Source: Novosphingobium sp. ZN18A2 (GTDB taxonomy: Bacteria; Pseudomonadota; Alphaproteobacteria; Sphingomonadales; Sphingomonadaceae). Taken from it: 64,000 nt of DNA. This document shows, piece by piece, positions 26,348 through 35,165 of the stretch. Below the pieces are notes generated by a model. The model had not been told where the DNA came from. It saw only the letters and a program-made list of their open reading frames with translations, and did no database searches. The position numbers were made by a program, and so were the translations under genes. The stretch lies in assembly GCF_036784765.1 (NCBI RefSeq), contig NZ_CP136651.1:496001-560000 (forward strand), read 5' to 3'. Each line of letters opens with the position of its first letter. Positions within the stretch are counted from its first letter, which is position 1.

Positions 26348-28303
26348 ATGCCAATCGCGATCAATCAATCCCCGAAGGCCGGATGGGCCACGCGTGCACG
26401 TCACGCATTAGCAATTTTGGCTGCAGCTTCAATGACCGTGGCGCCTGTCGCAGGCTATGCGCAGTCTACGGATACGCAGGATTACTCCAATCCATATGAC
26501 ATGACGCCGTCGACCACGGATACGACGACATCCTCGACCGACACAAGCCAGACTCAGACTGCTATGCCGTCGACAACGACCACCGATTCCAGCACGATCC
26601 AGCAAACGCAGGTCGGCGTGGTTCCCGGAATGCCGGTAGCAACGGGTTCCGTGCCCGTGCCTTCCAGCTCCACGGGCATAACGCCCAATATAAGACAACC
26701 GCCCGAACCGAACGAGTTTGAAACCTACGTCGAGGACCAGCTTGGCAAACCCCTGCCACGCTTCGGAGCAAGTCTCATCGTTCCGTCGACCCGCGACTTT
26801 ACCGTGCCGGCCACGACAACTGTGCCGCCTGCCTACATCCTGCAACCCGGCGATACGGTTTTCATCGGGCTTTCGGGATCGCTGGACGGATCGGTTGAGC
26901 GCACCATCGACAATGACGGCAACATCTTCCTTGAAAAAGTCGGTTCGGTCCATTTGGCGGGCGTACGCTATTCCGATCTCAAGACTGCGATCAAGAAGGC
27001 TGTGGGAACGCAATACCGTGGCTTTTACGTAAGCGTTTCAGTTAAGCAATTGCACGGCATCCAGGTCTACGTAACCGGATTTGCCAACAATCCGGGAAGC
27101 TACACGGTCAATAGCCTGTCGACTCTGTTGAATGCCGTTCTGGCTGCCGGCGGGCCATCGTCTGGCGGCAGTTTCCGTTCGATCAAGCTCTATCGCAACG
27201 GCGAACTTGTCAGCGACTTCGACCTCTATGACCTCTTGTTGAAGGGCGACAAATCGAAGGACGTCCTGCTGCAGAACGAAGACGTTATCCGTATCGAACC
27301 GGTGGGCGAGCAAATGGCCGTAACCGGAAGCGTCAATCGCGAGGCGATTTACGAAGCTAGGCCGGGCGAAACGCTTGCGGACGTTATGCGCTATGCCGGC
27401 GGGTTCAACAATCTTGCCGATCGTAGCCGCATTATCCTCTATCGCCTTTCCGAAGCGAGCCGCGGCGGCATTGAAGTTGCGGCGTCCGACATGGCGGCCA
27501 CGTCAGTCAACCCGGGTGATATCATCCAGGTGCTTTCTATGGGCTCGCTAGTCCATCCGCTGGACGCCAAGTCCGTGCTGGTGCGCATCGACGGTGAGGT
27601 AGAAAAGCCCGGCAACTATTACGTCCAGCCCGGCGCCACGATCGACGATATCGTAAAGCTGGCTGGCGGACTTACCTCGCAGGCCTATCTTTATGGCACC
27701 GTCTTTGAGCGAAAATCGGTAAAGCTGCAGCAACGCGCCAGTTATGATGAGGCGTTGAGCCAGCTTGAACTATCGCTCTCAGCCGCGCCGCTAACGTCGG
27801 AATCTGGCTTGGACCAGTTCGGTCCGCAGCAGTTGGCGGCGGCGCAGAACGTCATACAGAGGTTGCGCGCGGCGCAGCCCAACGGCCGCGTTGTCTTGCC
27901 GATCTCGTACCAGTCGCCGCAATTGCCTGGGAACCTGGCCCTTCAAGACAACGATTCGATCTATATCCCTCCTCGCCCGACGACGGTTGGCGTGTTCGGC
28001 GCGGTTTTCCGTCCCGCGTCCATCCTGATGCACGACCGGCCGATGAAGGTTCGTGATTACCTGAATGAAGCCGGCGGCCCGATCTCGGCAGCGGACAAGG
28101 GGCAGACCTTCCTTGTCCGGGCGAGCGGCGAAGTCGTTTCAAAGCATCGTGACGTGATGGGCGCCATCGTTCATCCGGGTGACGTGATATTCGTGCCGGT
28201 CAAGGCCCATGCAAACCGCTTCTGGATGCATTTCCGCTCTATTGCGCAATTTATTCTGGGCGCGGGCGTGTCCGCCGCCACCATCGTGAGGGTCACCAAT
28301 TGA
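26348..28303 (+). CDS. Polysaccharide export protein with multiple SLBB domains (Wza-like)
   Basis: 651 residues from ATG 26348. Signal peptide (RARHALAILAAASMTVAPVAGYAQ) lacks a lipobox Cys, unlike E. coli Wza. A low-complexity Thr/Ser-rich stretch follows (about 40-100), then a poly_export domain (YILQPGDTVFIGLSGS, near residue 155) and four SLBB-type beta-grasp repeats (VYVTGFANNPGSY, AVTGSVNREAIY, VRIDGEVEKPGNYY, VFGAVFRPASIL). A hydrophobic helix ends the protein. It would form the periplasm/outer membrane channel for capsule or exopolysaccharide. Upstream TTG 26285 and GTG 26309 starts in the same frame were rejected because they only add charged residues before the signal. Confidence 0.88.
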   Translation: MPIAINQSPKAGWATRARHALAILAAASMTVAPVAGYAQSTDTQDYSNPYDMTPSTTDTTTSSTDTSQTQTAMPSTTTTDSSTIQQTQVGVVPGMPVATGSVPVPSSSTGITPNIRQPPEPNEFETYVEDQLGKPLPRFGASLIVPSTRDFTVPATTTVPPAYILQPGDTVFIGLSGSLDGSVERTIDNDGNIFLEKVGSVHLAGVRYSDLKTAIKKAVGTQYRGFYVSVSVKQLHGIQVYVTGFANNPGSYTVNSLSTLLNAVLAAGGPSSGGSFRSIKLYRNGELVSDFDLYDLLLKGDKSKDVLLQNEDVIRIEPVGEQMAVTGSVNREAIYEARPGETLADVMRYAGGFNNLADRSRIILYRLSEASRGGIEVAASDMAATSVNPGDIIQVLSMGSLVHPLDAKSVLVRIDGEVEKPGNYYVQPGATIDDIVKLAGGLTSQAYLYGTVFERKSVKLQQRASYDEALSQLELSLSAAPLTSESGLDQFGPQQLAAAQNVIQRLRAAQPNGRVVLPISYQSPQLPGNLALQDNDSIYIPPRPTTVGVFGAVFRPASILMHDRPMKVRDYLNEAGGPISAADKGQTFLVRASGEVVSKHRDVMGAIVHPGDVIFVPVKAHANRFWMHFRSIAQFILGAGVSAATIVRVTN

Positions 28304-29409
28304 GTCCGCCCGCCTCGTTGCTCGATCTGATCACTCGGCGGCGCTGGTTCCAGCGCAACGGACTGCGGCGCACGATCTTCGGCGTGATAGCTGCCATACT
28401 GGCTGTCTTGAGTCTGTTTCCTCGGCAACAGGTCGCGACCGTCGTTCTTGCACCCCAGGAAACGAACACAGCGGGCCTCGCCGCGATTCTCGCCCAATTG
28501 GGGGGCGGAAGCTATGCCGCTTTTTTGGCAAATACTTTGCCAGTTGAGGTCGATCTCGCAATTGCCCGCAGTTATGATGTCCAAAAGGCCACGCTTAGGA
28601 AACTAGGCGTCAAGGATGACGAGACTACGGACGCATTTCAGGATGCATTGGATGATCTGACGGATCAGACGGAAATCGATGCTATTCGGGGCAATCTCGT
28701 CCAAATTTCGGTGAAATCCGACAGTGGCGTCGATGCGATGAAGACAGTTGAAGCTTACACGCAGGCAATGCGTGACCGTTTGGTAGAGCTCAGCCGTGCC
28801 TCAACCAACCTGAAGCAGAGTATCCTCGAACAAAGATATAGGTCGGCCAGTGATCGACTTAATCATGCGAAGGATGCCATTACCGTCTTTCGTGCGAAGA
28901 ACAAACTTGTTGATCCTGACGCACAAGTAAATATAGCTATCAGCCAACTGGCTACTTTGCAAGGACAACTGCAGGCAAAGCAGGTGCAACTGGAAGCGGC
29001 GCTAAAGTTCAATACGCGTCAAAGCTTTGAAGTGCAGACATTGCAGGCACAGGTCGCCGTTCTGAAGAAGCAAATCGCGGCCGCAGAAGGGAAAGTGCGA
29101 TCACGTGACGGAATGACGGCTGCAGGTATTGCCTCCAAATCGCTGGAGTACGAGCGGCTTGCTCGTGAGCTGGCTTTTTCTCAGGCGCTTCAGGATGCCT
29201 ACGAGAGATATCTTGAGGGGACTGCGATCGAAAACATGACCGCAACATATAACTTGCGTGAAATTCAGACCCCCTATCTAGAGCCGGGTTTGCATTTCAG
29301 GATGTTGCCAGCCGCGTTGTTCACCCTGATAATTGCGTTTGCTCTTGCTTCTGAATTTATTATCATGCGACCTCCTCCAGGCATCTTTACTCGCAACGAC
29401 GACGATTGA
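28300..29409 (+). CDS. Wzz/KpsE-like polysaccharide chain-length/export inner membrane protein
   Basis: 369 residues, apparently starting at TTG 28300 inside the stop of the export gene (TTGA). One helix near residues 24-42 (TIFGVIAAILAVLSLFP) and one near the C-terminus (about 336-356) frame a periplasmic region rich in coiled coil (about 150-310, with the Gln/Lys/Leu-rich segment around LQGQLQAKQVQLEAALKF). This is the Wzz/KpsE topology; no tyrosine-kinase domain follows, so it is not a Wzc. No ABC transporter (KpsMT) or Wzx/Wzy is present in the window, so the export route is incomplete here. Confidence 0.8.
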   Translation: MSPPASLLDLITRRRWFQRNGLRRTIFGVIAAILAVLSLFPRQQVATVVLAPQETNTAGLAAILAQLGGGSYAAFLANTLPVEVDLAIARSYDVQKATLRKLGVKDDETTDAFQDALDDLTDQTEIDAIRGNLVQISVKSDSGVDAMKTVEAYTQAMRDRLVELSRASTNLKQSILEQRYRSASDRLNHAKDAITVFRAKNKLVDPDAQVNIAISQLATLQGQLQAKQVQLEAALKFNTRQSFEVQTLQAQVAVLKKQIAAAEGKVRSRDGMTAAGIASKSLEYERLARELAFSQALQDAYERYLEGTAIENMTATYNLREIQTPYLEPGLHFRMLPAALFTLIIAFALASEFIIMRPPPGIFTRNDDD

Positions 29410-29430
29410 TTTGGCACGGACAGGACGCCA

Positions 29431-30777
29431 GTGACCTTGCCGCCGCCTAGCCCAAACCCACGTAAGAGCGCGACGCCTTGGACAGAATGGGCGTTCGTGG
29501 CGATGATCTTCGCCTCAATCGGTTATACCTACTGGTTCCTGCGGATTAATGGCTATTTGCCGTTGCCGTTCTTTCCCGATCCGTCGAACGACCTCATGGA
29601 CGGATACAACACAGCGTGGTGGACTTGGAACGGTCGAGCATACCCCGACTGGCGCACCGTCTATCCTCCGTTTTCATTTGCAATCTTGCGCGTTCTGTCA
29701 ATTCCGGCTTGCTACCAAGGCAAGCCACCGGAGGCACGTTATTGTGATTGGTTACTTATAAGTAGCCTTTTTATAGGTTCACTTGTAAATGGTGTGATTG
29801 CGTACTTGGCGTTCCGTAAAATTGACCGAAGTACTGCGCTTCCACGGGCATTGGCTATTACATTTGGCCTTCCATCGCTCTTTTGCCTGCAACGAGGCAA
29901 TCTCTTGATATTTGCGTGGACGGGGGTTTTCCTCGCATTTGCGCCAATAATTCGATCTACTCGTGCGAGATGGTTAGGGATAGCCGTAGCGATTAATCTA
30001 AAACCGTACTTTGTGGGTCTCGTCCTTGCGAAACTGCTTCGCCGGGAATGGCGGTGGGCAGAAGGTGCGTTAATTGTAACTGTGATCGTGTATGTCTTGA
30101 GTTTTGTAATAATAAAAGACGGAAGTCCATTGCAGGTATTTGATAATATCAAAAATTTTGCTGCTAACCGAGAGCATATATCAAATTTTAATACCGTAGT
30201 TTACTCATCTTCTTATTCGCGAATATCTAATTTCTTGGACGGATTCAATCTCCCTTTGATGTCGATGTTAGGGTCTTGGCCTGTTGAATTTTGGCCTAGA
30301 ACATTCGATTGGTTGATAAGGTTGTTTCAAGTAATTTCTCTATTAGCGGTTTCGTTGATATGGATTTCACCCGAGGCATTTAATCGTTACAGAATTCTAA
30401 GCCTTTCATTTACGCTTCTTCTCATCACGTTTAATCCAGGCGGTTATGCGATGGTGGGAACTATTTTCTTTATTTTTTTGGAGTATAGGAAAGATTGGAG
30501 TATTTGGGTGGCGACTATTTGTTCCTATCTCCTGTCTTTGCCAATTGATATTCCATTTTCGCGTTTGGGTACGCGCCTTACGTATTCGGACCTAGCTGGA
30601 TATACCGTATCCTATCACAATTGGCTTACCGTCGGCCCATTCTTGAGGCCTGGCCTAATTATGGTAATCCAGCTTATGCTCGTCATCGCAACTGTTTCGG
30701 ATTTTTTGCGCTATCATCGCAAAAGTCGGGATATTCCCGCCTACCTCCCAACCAAACTGCCTGAGACTTCTCTGTGA
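29431..30777 (+). CDS. Multi-spanning GT-C glycosyltransferase (GT87/DUF2029-like)
   Basis: 448 residues, GTG start. About ten hydrophobic segments; a first loop after helix 1 with PFFPDPSNDLMDGYN and TVYPPFSFAILR, an arrangement typical of polyprenyl-phosphate-sugar dependent GT-C enzymes (acidic residues in the first periplasmic loop). Later LQRGNLLIFAWTG and NLKPYFVGLVLAKL resemble the GT87 mannosyltransferase group. The DNA from about 29700 to 30700 is strikingly AT-rich beside its neighbours and uses many A/T-ending codons, a sign of recent acquisition. Its stop overlaps the next gene by four bases. Confidence 0.75.
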   Translation: MTLPPPSPNPRKSATPWTEWAFVAMIFASIGYTYWFLRINGYLPLPFFPDPSNDLMDGYNTAWWTWNGRAYPDWRTVYPPFSFAILRVLSIPACYQGKPPEARYCDWLLISSLFIGSLVNGVIAYLAFRKIDRSTALPRALAITFGLPSLFCLQRGNLLIFAWTGVFLAFAPIIRSTRARWLGIAVAINLKPYFVGLVLAKLLRREWRWAEGALIVTVIVYVLSFVIIKDGSPLQVFDNIKNFAANREHISNFNTVVYSSSYSRISNFLDGFNLPLMSMLGSWPVEFWPRTFDWLIRLFQVISLLAVSLIWISPEAFNRYRILSLSFTLLLITFNPGGYAMVGTIFFIFLEYRKDWSIWVATICSYLLSLPIDIPFSRLGTRLTYSDLAGYTVSYHNWLTVGPFLRPGLIMVIQLMLVIATVSDFLRYHRKSRDIPAYLPTKLPETSL

Positions 30778-31766
30778 ATCCAGATACCTCCCAAGCCTGC
30801 CCGCCAGCGGATGCAGGACCTGCCGTAGCGGGACCTGACGTGTCGGTCGTCATTCCATGCTATAATGAAGAAGAGAACGCCGCGGCCATCTGCGCAGCGG
30901 CAATTGGCGTTCTCGAACCGCTGGACCTGAGTTTCGACATCATTTTCATCGACAATGATTCCACCGATCACACGGTCGAAATCGTGAAGGGGCTTTGCGC
31001 CGCCGATCCTAGGGTCCGGTTGATCGTAAACAGTCGCAACTTTGGGCAGATGCGTTCACCTACCCATGCGATTTACGAGGCGCGGGGGCGAGCTATCATC
31101 GGTCTTTGTGCCGACTTCCAGGACCCTCCGGAACTGATGCCGGCATTTATCGAACGCTGGCAGGACGGTGCTGATATCGTGCTCGGCGTTCGTGAGGTGG
31201 AGAAGGTTGGCTACATTCACGGCAAGTTGCGCCAGTTGTCCTATTGGTTGGCCCGCAACTTCAGCGATTACCCGATCGTGCCGCAGGCCACGGGGTTCGG
31301 CCTTTATGCTGCGCGAGTTGTCGACGCGACACGCCAGTTGTCCGAACCCGAACCGTTCTTTCGCGGAATGCTGGTGGAAACAGGCTTCAAGCTGGAAACA
31401 ATCACATACCATCGCCCACCCCGTGCAGCAGGCGAGTCGAAGAACGATTTCTTCGCGCTGTTCGATTTCGCTATGTCCGCGCTGGCCGGATCGTCCAAGA
31501 AATTGCTGCGCGTTCCAATGTACATCGGAGCGTTCGGCCTGTTGATGAGCCTTTTGATGCTGGCAGGGGGCGTTGTGGCGTTCTTTTCCGGGCGCCCGAT
31601 CGCTGGTTGGCTGATCGCGGCCATCACGCAATTCGAATTTGCCCTGATGTTCGGCTTTCTAGGCTTGCTGGGCGATAACCTGCGGATCGTGTCCGAACGG
31701 ACCCGACGCACGCCGCTTGTGATAGAACGCGAGCGGGTCAATTTTCCGCCCGAACCGGAAAGCTGA
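30774..31766 (+). CDS. GtrB/ArnC-like polyprenyl-phosphate glycosyltransferase (GT2)
   Basis: 330 residues, GTG start overlapping the previous stop (GTGA). GT2 motifs: VSVVIPCYNEEENA, FIDNDSTDHT, CADFQDPPELMP (DxD-like) and QATGFGLY, with two C-terminal helices (about 245-265 and 280-305). The family transfers a sugar from a nucleotide donor to undecaprenyl or dolichyl phosphate on the cytoplasmic face. The facing gene encodes a GtrA domain, the partner proposed to flip such lipid-linked sugars. GC content returns to the local norm here. Confidence 0.85.
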   Translation: MNPDTSQACPPADAGPAVAGPDVSVVIPCYNEEENAAAICAAAIGVLEPLDLSFDIIFIDNDSTDHTVEIVKGLCAADPRVRLIVNSRNFGQMRSPTHAIYEARGRAIIGLCADFQDPPELMPAFIERWQDGADIVLGVREVEKVGYIHGKLRQLSYWLARNFSDYPIVPQATGFGLYAARVVDATRQLSEPEPFFRGMLVETGFKLETITYHRPPRAAGESKNDFFALFDFAMSALAGSSKKLLRVPMYIGAFGLLMSLLMLAGGVVAFFSGRPIAGWLIAAITQFEFALMFGFLGLLGDNLRIVSERTRRTPLVIERERVNFPPEPES

Positions 31767-31782
31767 GCCGAACCATCCATTA

Positions 31783-33045
31783 CTAACCAGCTGTGGCCGG
31801 CTCGTGTTGCATGCGACTGGAGGTTTGCGCATCTCTGCGTGCGGCGGGCTTGCGATCGTTCAGCGCAAGGGTTCCGCCCGCCGCCAGAATCTGATCGTAA
31901 AGCACGAAGTCGTCAGCGTAGAGTGCACGAATCCTTGCTTCCAGTGCGCTGTCGATCGCATAGGCGGAAGAGTCGCTTTTGTTGAGATGGGGTAATTCAG
32001 CCAGCCTGAGCCATTGGGCAAGCTCGCCCGACATCGACGGATCCTGATCAATGACGACAAGCCGGTCGACAAGGAAATTCCCGTCCCTGTCCTTTACGCA
32101 TTCGACTTGGGGCCGGAAGTGCGCAACCGGTTGCAGCCGCATCAGTTCGGGATGGGCCTCAAGCCGGGAAATAAAAGCTTCAAGCGGCTCCAGTGGTGCA
32201 AGGCGTGTCATTTCATAGCGGGAAACCAGCATGACGTCAGATCCACCGCGCAGCATGAACCGCCATGCGGACAGAAAGCGCCGCGTGGGATCGCGCATGA
32301 CGGCGAAGCGCGTCCAGTCATCGAACCGGTCGCCGAAACGCCTGCGCCAGTTCCGCGCCGTATAGGTTTGTAGGTTTCTGCCGTATAACTCCTTGGAAAT
32401 GGAAGTGCCGCCAGTCTTGGGGATGTGCACAAGCAGGCAACCGGCCTGCTCCACTTCCTGGGCTAGGCCATTGCCGACCGCCACCATCCAGATCGCCCGG
32501 AAAGGCGCAAATCCCACGGCGTAATTTATCGCCGTATGCGCATAATCGTGGATTGTGTCCTTGATGAGCAACGCCCATTCCGGCATCCAGCGCCAATCGC
32601 GCGGATGCGGCCTGTAAGGCTTGTCGGATTTGGCGTCATTGCTTCCGGACCGGACAACGAACAATCGCAGAACCACAAAATTGACCAGCGTTGCAATCGT
32701 CATGGTGCAAAGCCCGGCAATATAGGCGTTGGGTACGATCTGTAGCATCACCCACAGCAAGACGACTGCAAAAAGGTAATTTCCAAGATAGTTCAACAGA
32801 AAACGGCGCTTGTCCATCTTCTGCCCGGTGAATACCAGGCGGTTATAGGAAAAATAGTTGAACGTAACCCCGATGATGCGGCCCAGAAGCTGCGCGGCAT
32901 GCGGTATTAGGCCAATCCAGATCAGAAGCGCGTAGACGCTGAAACCGAAAACGGTGTTCAGGCCGCCCGTTGCGCAAAATCGCACGAACTGGAACGTTGC
33001 CTGGACCTTTTCGGCGCTGAGCCGCCCGGAACCTGTCAATTTCAT
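31783..33045 (-). CDS. GtrA-sulfotransferase fusion protein
   Basis: 420 residues from ATG 33045 (GAGAG upstream; a GTG at 33090 would add 15). Residues about 20-133 are a GtrA domain: FVRFCATGGLNTVFGFSVYALL, FNYFSYNRLVF, LGNYLFAVVLLWVML and TLVNFVVLRLFVV, four membrane helices. A linker of about 60 residues leads to a sulfotransferase domain with the PAPS 5'-phosphosulfate loop HIPKTGGTS (207-215) and the 3'-phosphate motif RDPTRRFLSAW (251-261). GtrA proteins flip polyprenyl-phosphate sugars; sulfotransferases of this type act on carbohydrates. The fused enzyme would be cytosolic if GtrA topology holds. Converges with the GtrB-like gene (gap 16 bases). Confidence 0.85.
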   Translation of the reverse strand: MKLTGSGRLSAEKVQATFQFVRFCATGGLNTVFGFSVYALLIWIGLIPHAAQLLGRIIGVTFNYFSYNRLVFTGQKMDKRRFLLNYLGNYLFAVVLLWVMLQIVPNAYIAGLCTMTIATLVNFVVLRLFVVRSGSNDAKSDKPYRPHPRDWRWMPEWALLIKDTIHDYAHTAINYAVGFAPFRAIWMVAVGNGLAQEVEQAGCLLVHIPKTGGTSISKELYGRNLQTYTARNWRRRFGDRFDDWTRFAVMRDPTRRFLSAWRFMLRGGSDVMLVSRYEMTRLAPLEPLEAFISRLEAHPELMRLQPVAHFRPQVECVKDRDGNFLVDRLVVIDQDPSMSGELAQWLRLAELPHLNKSDSSAYAIDSALEARIRALYADDFVLYDQILAAGGTLALNDRKPAARRDAQTSSRMQHEPATAG

Positions 33046-33312
33046 GGTCTCTCGATCAATCTGGGGTGGTTTCTGCAAAGGGCGCAACACGGTTCATTTG
33101 CAGAGTTCACCGCAATTCGCAAGCAAGCCCGCCCAATCGAAAGCATAGGTGTGGTTGCTGGAGCGAGGGCAGGCAATCGCATCCCATGCGCTACGGGAAA
33201 TCGCCGGCGCGGGCGGGGCGCCGTTCGCGTCGACGTTGCGGAAGGGGCGATAATCGGCTTGAGGCCGGGAACCGGAAATAATATAATCACAACAAGGGGT
33301 TTTAGCAGCCTC
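33046..33312. promoter_or_regulatory. Divergent intergenic region, GtrA-sulfotransferase / beta-helix gene
   Basis: About 267 bases between two divergent starts. The stretch just before 33313 is AT-rich (AATAATATAATCACAAC around 33277-33294) in an otherwise GC-rich gap, and TATAAT at about 33281-33286 could serve as a -10 box for the beta-helix gene. No matching -35 was convincing. Confidence 0.4.
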
Positions 33313-35043
33313 ATGCGACTCGCGACCAAAGCGTTTCTGTCAACGCTTCGCGAGCTTTTCACGGGAGACGCAAAAGTGATTGGACCTCTTACTCGGCGGG
33401 GTCTTGCGCCGCTTGCGCTGGCCGGAATCGGTGCTGCGGCGATGATGCGGGCGGAAGACACCGCAGCACAATCCCCGGCGGGAGACGCTCCAGGAACAGT
33501 GCTGGATGCCGGCGTCCACCGGGTCGATGCGAACACCACCATACGCGGCGACATGCAGCTTATGCCCGGCGCTCGGCTGGAGATTGCCGCAGGGCGCACG
33601 CTGACGGTACTGGGCAGTTTCGACGCGCCGATTTCCCACGTGTTCCAGGGTGACGGCACGGTAGACCTCAACCGCAGTACTACACGATGCGCCTACCCTG
33701 AATGGTGGGGGGCACAACCCGATCGGGAACAGATCGATTGCTTGCCCGCCCTCAATGCCTGTCTCGCCGCGCACCCCGTGATGTCGCTTGGATCCGGGAA
33801 CTATTTTCTTTCCGATACCTGGGTGATTGAACGCGGTTTTTGCCGTATCTGGGGAAGTGGATTTCGCGGCAACGATTTTGCGCGTGGCACCCGCCTGATC
33901 GTCAAAAGTGGTACTGCCGACGTCGTGCAAGTTGGCAGTTCCTCGAAGCCGGAGAAGATCAACGATTTTTTGCAGGCCGTCGATTTGCGCTATCTGCATC
34001 TCGCGCGGTCCGTTCCAATGGACGGTAGTGCGGAAAATATGCCGGCGGGGCTCAGGGCGAAGTTCCTGTTGTGCTGCACATTCGATACGATCAGCGCATT
34101 CGAACACGCGATCGGGTTCTATGCGCAAGGCGTGGTTCGCGGACTTTTCACCAACTGCATGACCCGTCGGACAGCGGCTGCGCGATCGGGGGGTATATCC
34201 TGGCGCGGTTTCCTGCTCGATGGGAACACGAATATCGGATTGGCGGGGGGCAATGCCTCAATCTACCTTACCGATTGCAATGCTACCATTGGCGGGCATC
34301 CGAATATCAGCGATCCGGTTGGTATGTTGCTCGACGGCGCGTTTGCCGACACTTACATCGTGAACTTCGAAACAGCACATGTTGCCACGGGCATCCGGGC
34401 CAGCGGGCGGCTGGGCGAGCTTTCCGGGCTAAAGAAGGGCGCGCACAATGACGTGCATATCCGGATGCCGATCATCGATCAGTGCAACAGAACCGGAATA
34501 GAGATCTCCGATACCTCGCCAAATGGCCTCGTCGATATCAGCGAACCGTATATCGCGGTGGCGCCCGGCGCGCAGGCAGCGATCAGTTTTGATCGTTTCC
34601 GAGGCGCCGCGCATATCTCCGGCGGGCAGTTCTATGGGTTGGGCGATGCCCTGGGCGGCGGCTCTGCTGCGGGATTGGCCGTGAATGCCAGCAACGGGAT
34701 TTCCGCTAGCGGGCTGAAGTTCGTGAATGTGATGCAACCGGTCGTCCTCGAAAACGCGACGGCCTTCTCTGTCGATGCCTGGGCCGGAAATACAATGATG
34801 AAGTCCGGCAACGCCGCGGCAAGGCTTTCCAATTGTAGAAACGGCAGCATTTCCTTCAGGTTATCGGGGCAACCGGGCAGCTTCGGTCGGGGGATAGAGG
34901 TGTCCGCGTCGCAGGCGGTTGCCGTAAATCCAAGCGGGCTCGATGCGCAGATACTCTCCAGCGGGCGGGGTGGCAAGGTCATGGTGGACGGCAGCCCACT
35001 GGATGCGGGCAAACGCGGCGGTGTTGCGCTATTGCCGGGGTAA
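33313..35043 (+). CDS. Exported right-handed beta-helix protein, tailspike/lyase-like
   Basis: 576 residues from ATG 33313. The N-terminus has a twin-arginine-like stretch (LTRRGLAPLALAGIGAAAM) ending near ADTAAQ, suggesting Tat or Sec export. Next comes a short head (LDAGVHRVDANTTI) and CAYPEWWGAQPDREQIDCLPALNACL, resembling the start of phage tailspike and pectate-lyase-like folds (PEWxGAxxD...). The remainder is repetitive with regular Gly/Asn turns and many short beta strands, typical of a parallel beta-helix. It may cleave or remodel the polysaccharide made by the cluster, or be structural. No catalytic residues can be assigned. Confidence 0.65.
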   Translation: MRLATKAFLSTLRELFTGDAKVIGPLTRRGLAPLALAGIGAAAMMRAEDTAAQSPAGDAPGTVLDAGVHRVDANTTIRGDMQLMPGARLEIAAGRTLTVLGSFDAPISHVFQGDGTVDLNRSTTRCAYPEWWGAQPDREQIDCLPALNACLAAHPVMSLGSGNYFLSDTWVIERGFCRIWGSGFRGNDFARGTRLIVKSGTADVVQVGSSSKPEKINDFLQAVDLRYLHLARSVPMDGSAENMPAGLRAKFLLCCTFDTISAFEHAIGFYAQGVVRGLFTNCMTRRTAAARSGGISWRGFLLDGNTNIGLAGGNASIYLTDCNATIGGHPNISDPVGMLLDGAFADTYIVNFETAHVATGIRASGRLGELSGLKKGAHNDVHIRMPIIDQCNRTGIEISDTSPNGLVDISEPYIAVAPGAQAAISFDRFRGAAHISGGQFYGLGDALGGGSAAGLAVNASNGISASGLKFVNVMQPVVLENATAFSVDAWAGNTMMKSGNAAARLSNCRNGSISFRLSGQPGSFGRGIEVSASQAVAVNPSGLDAQILSSGRGGKVMVDGSPLDAGKRGGVALLPG

Positions 35044-35165
35044 CGCCGTTGTTGTTGTTGTGTGGCCGGAGCCACGCGGCTAGTGCGGCATCATGACAAA
35101 AACAGGCCGCTCGGCGGCGCTCTTCGGTTTCGACGGCCGCACGCGCGGGATGTACTGATTTCCAT

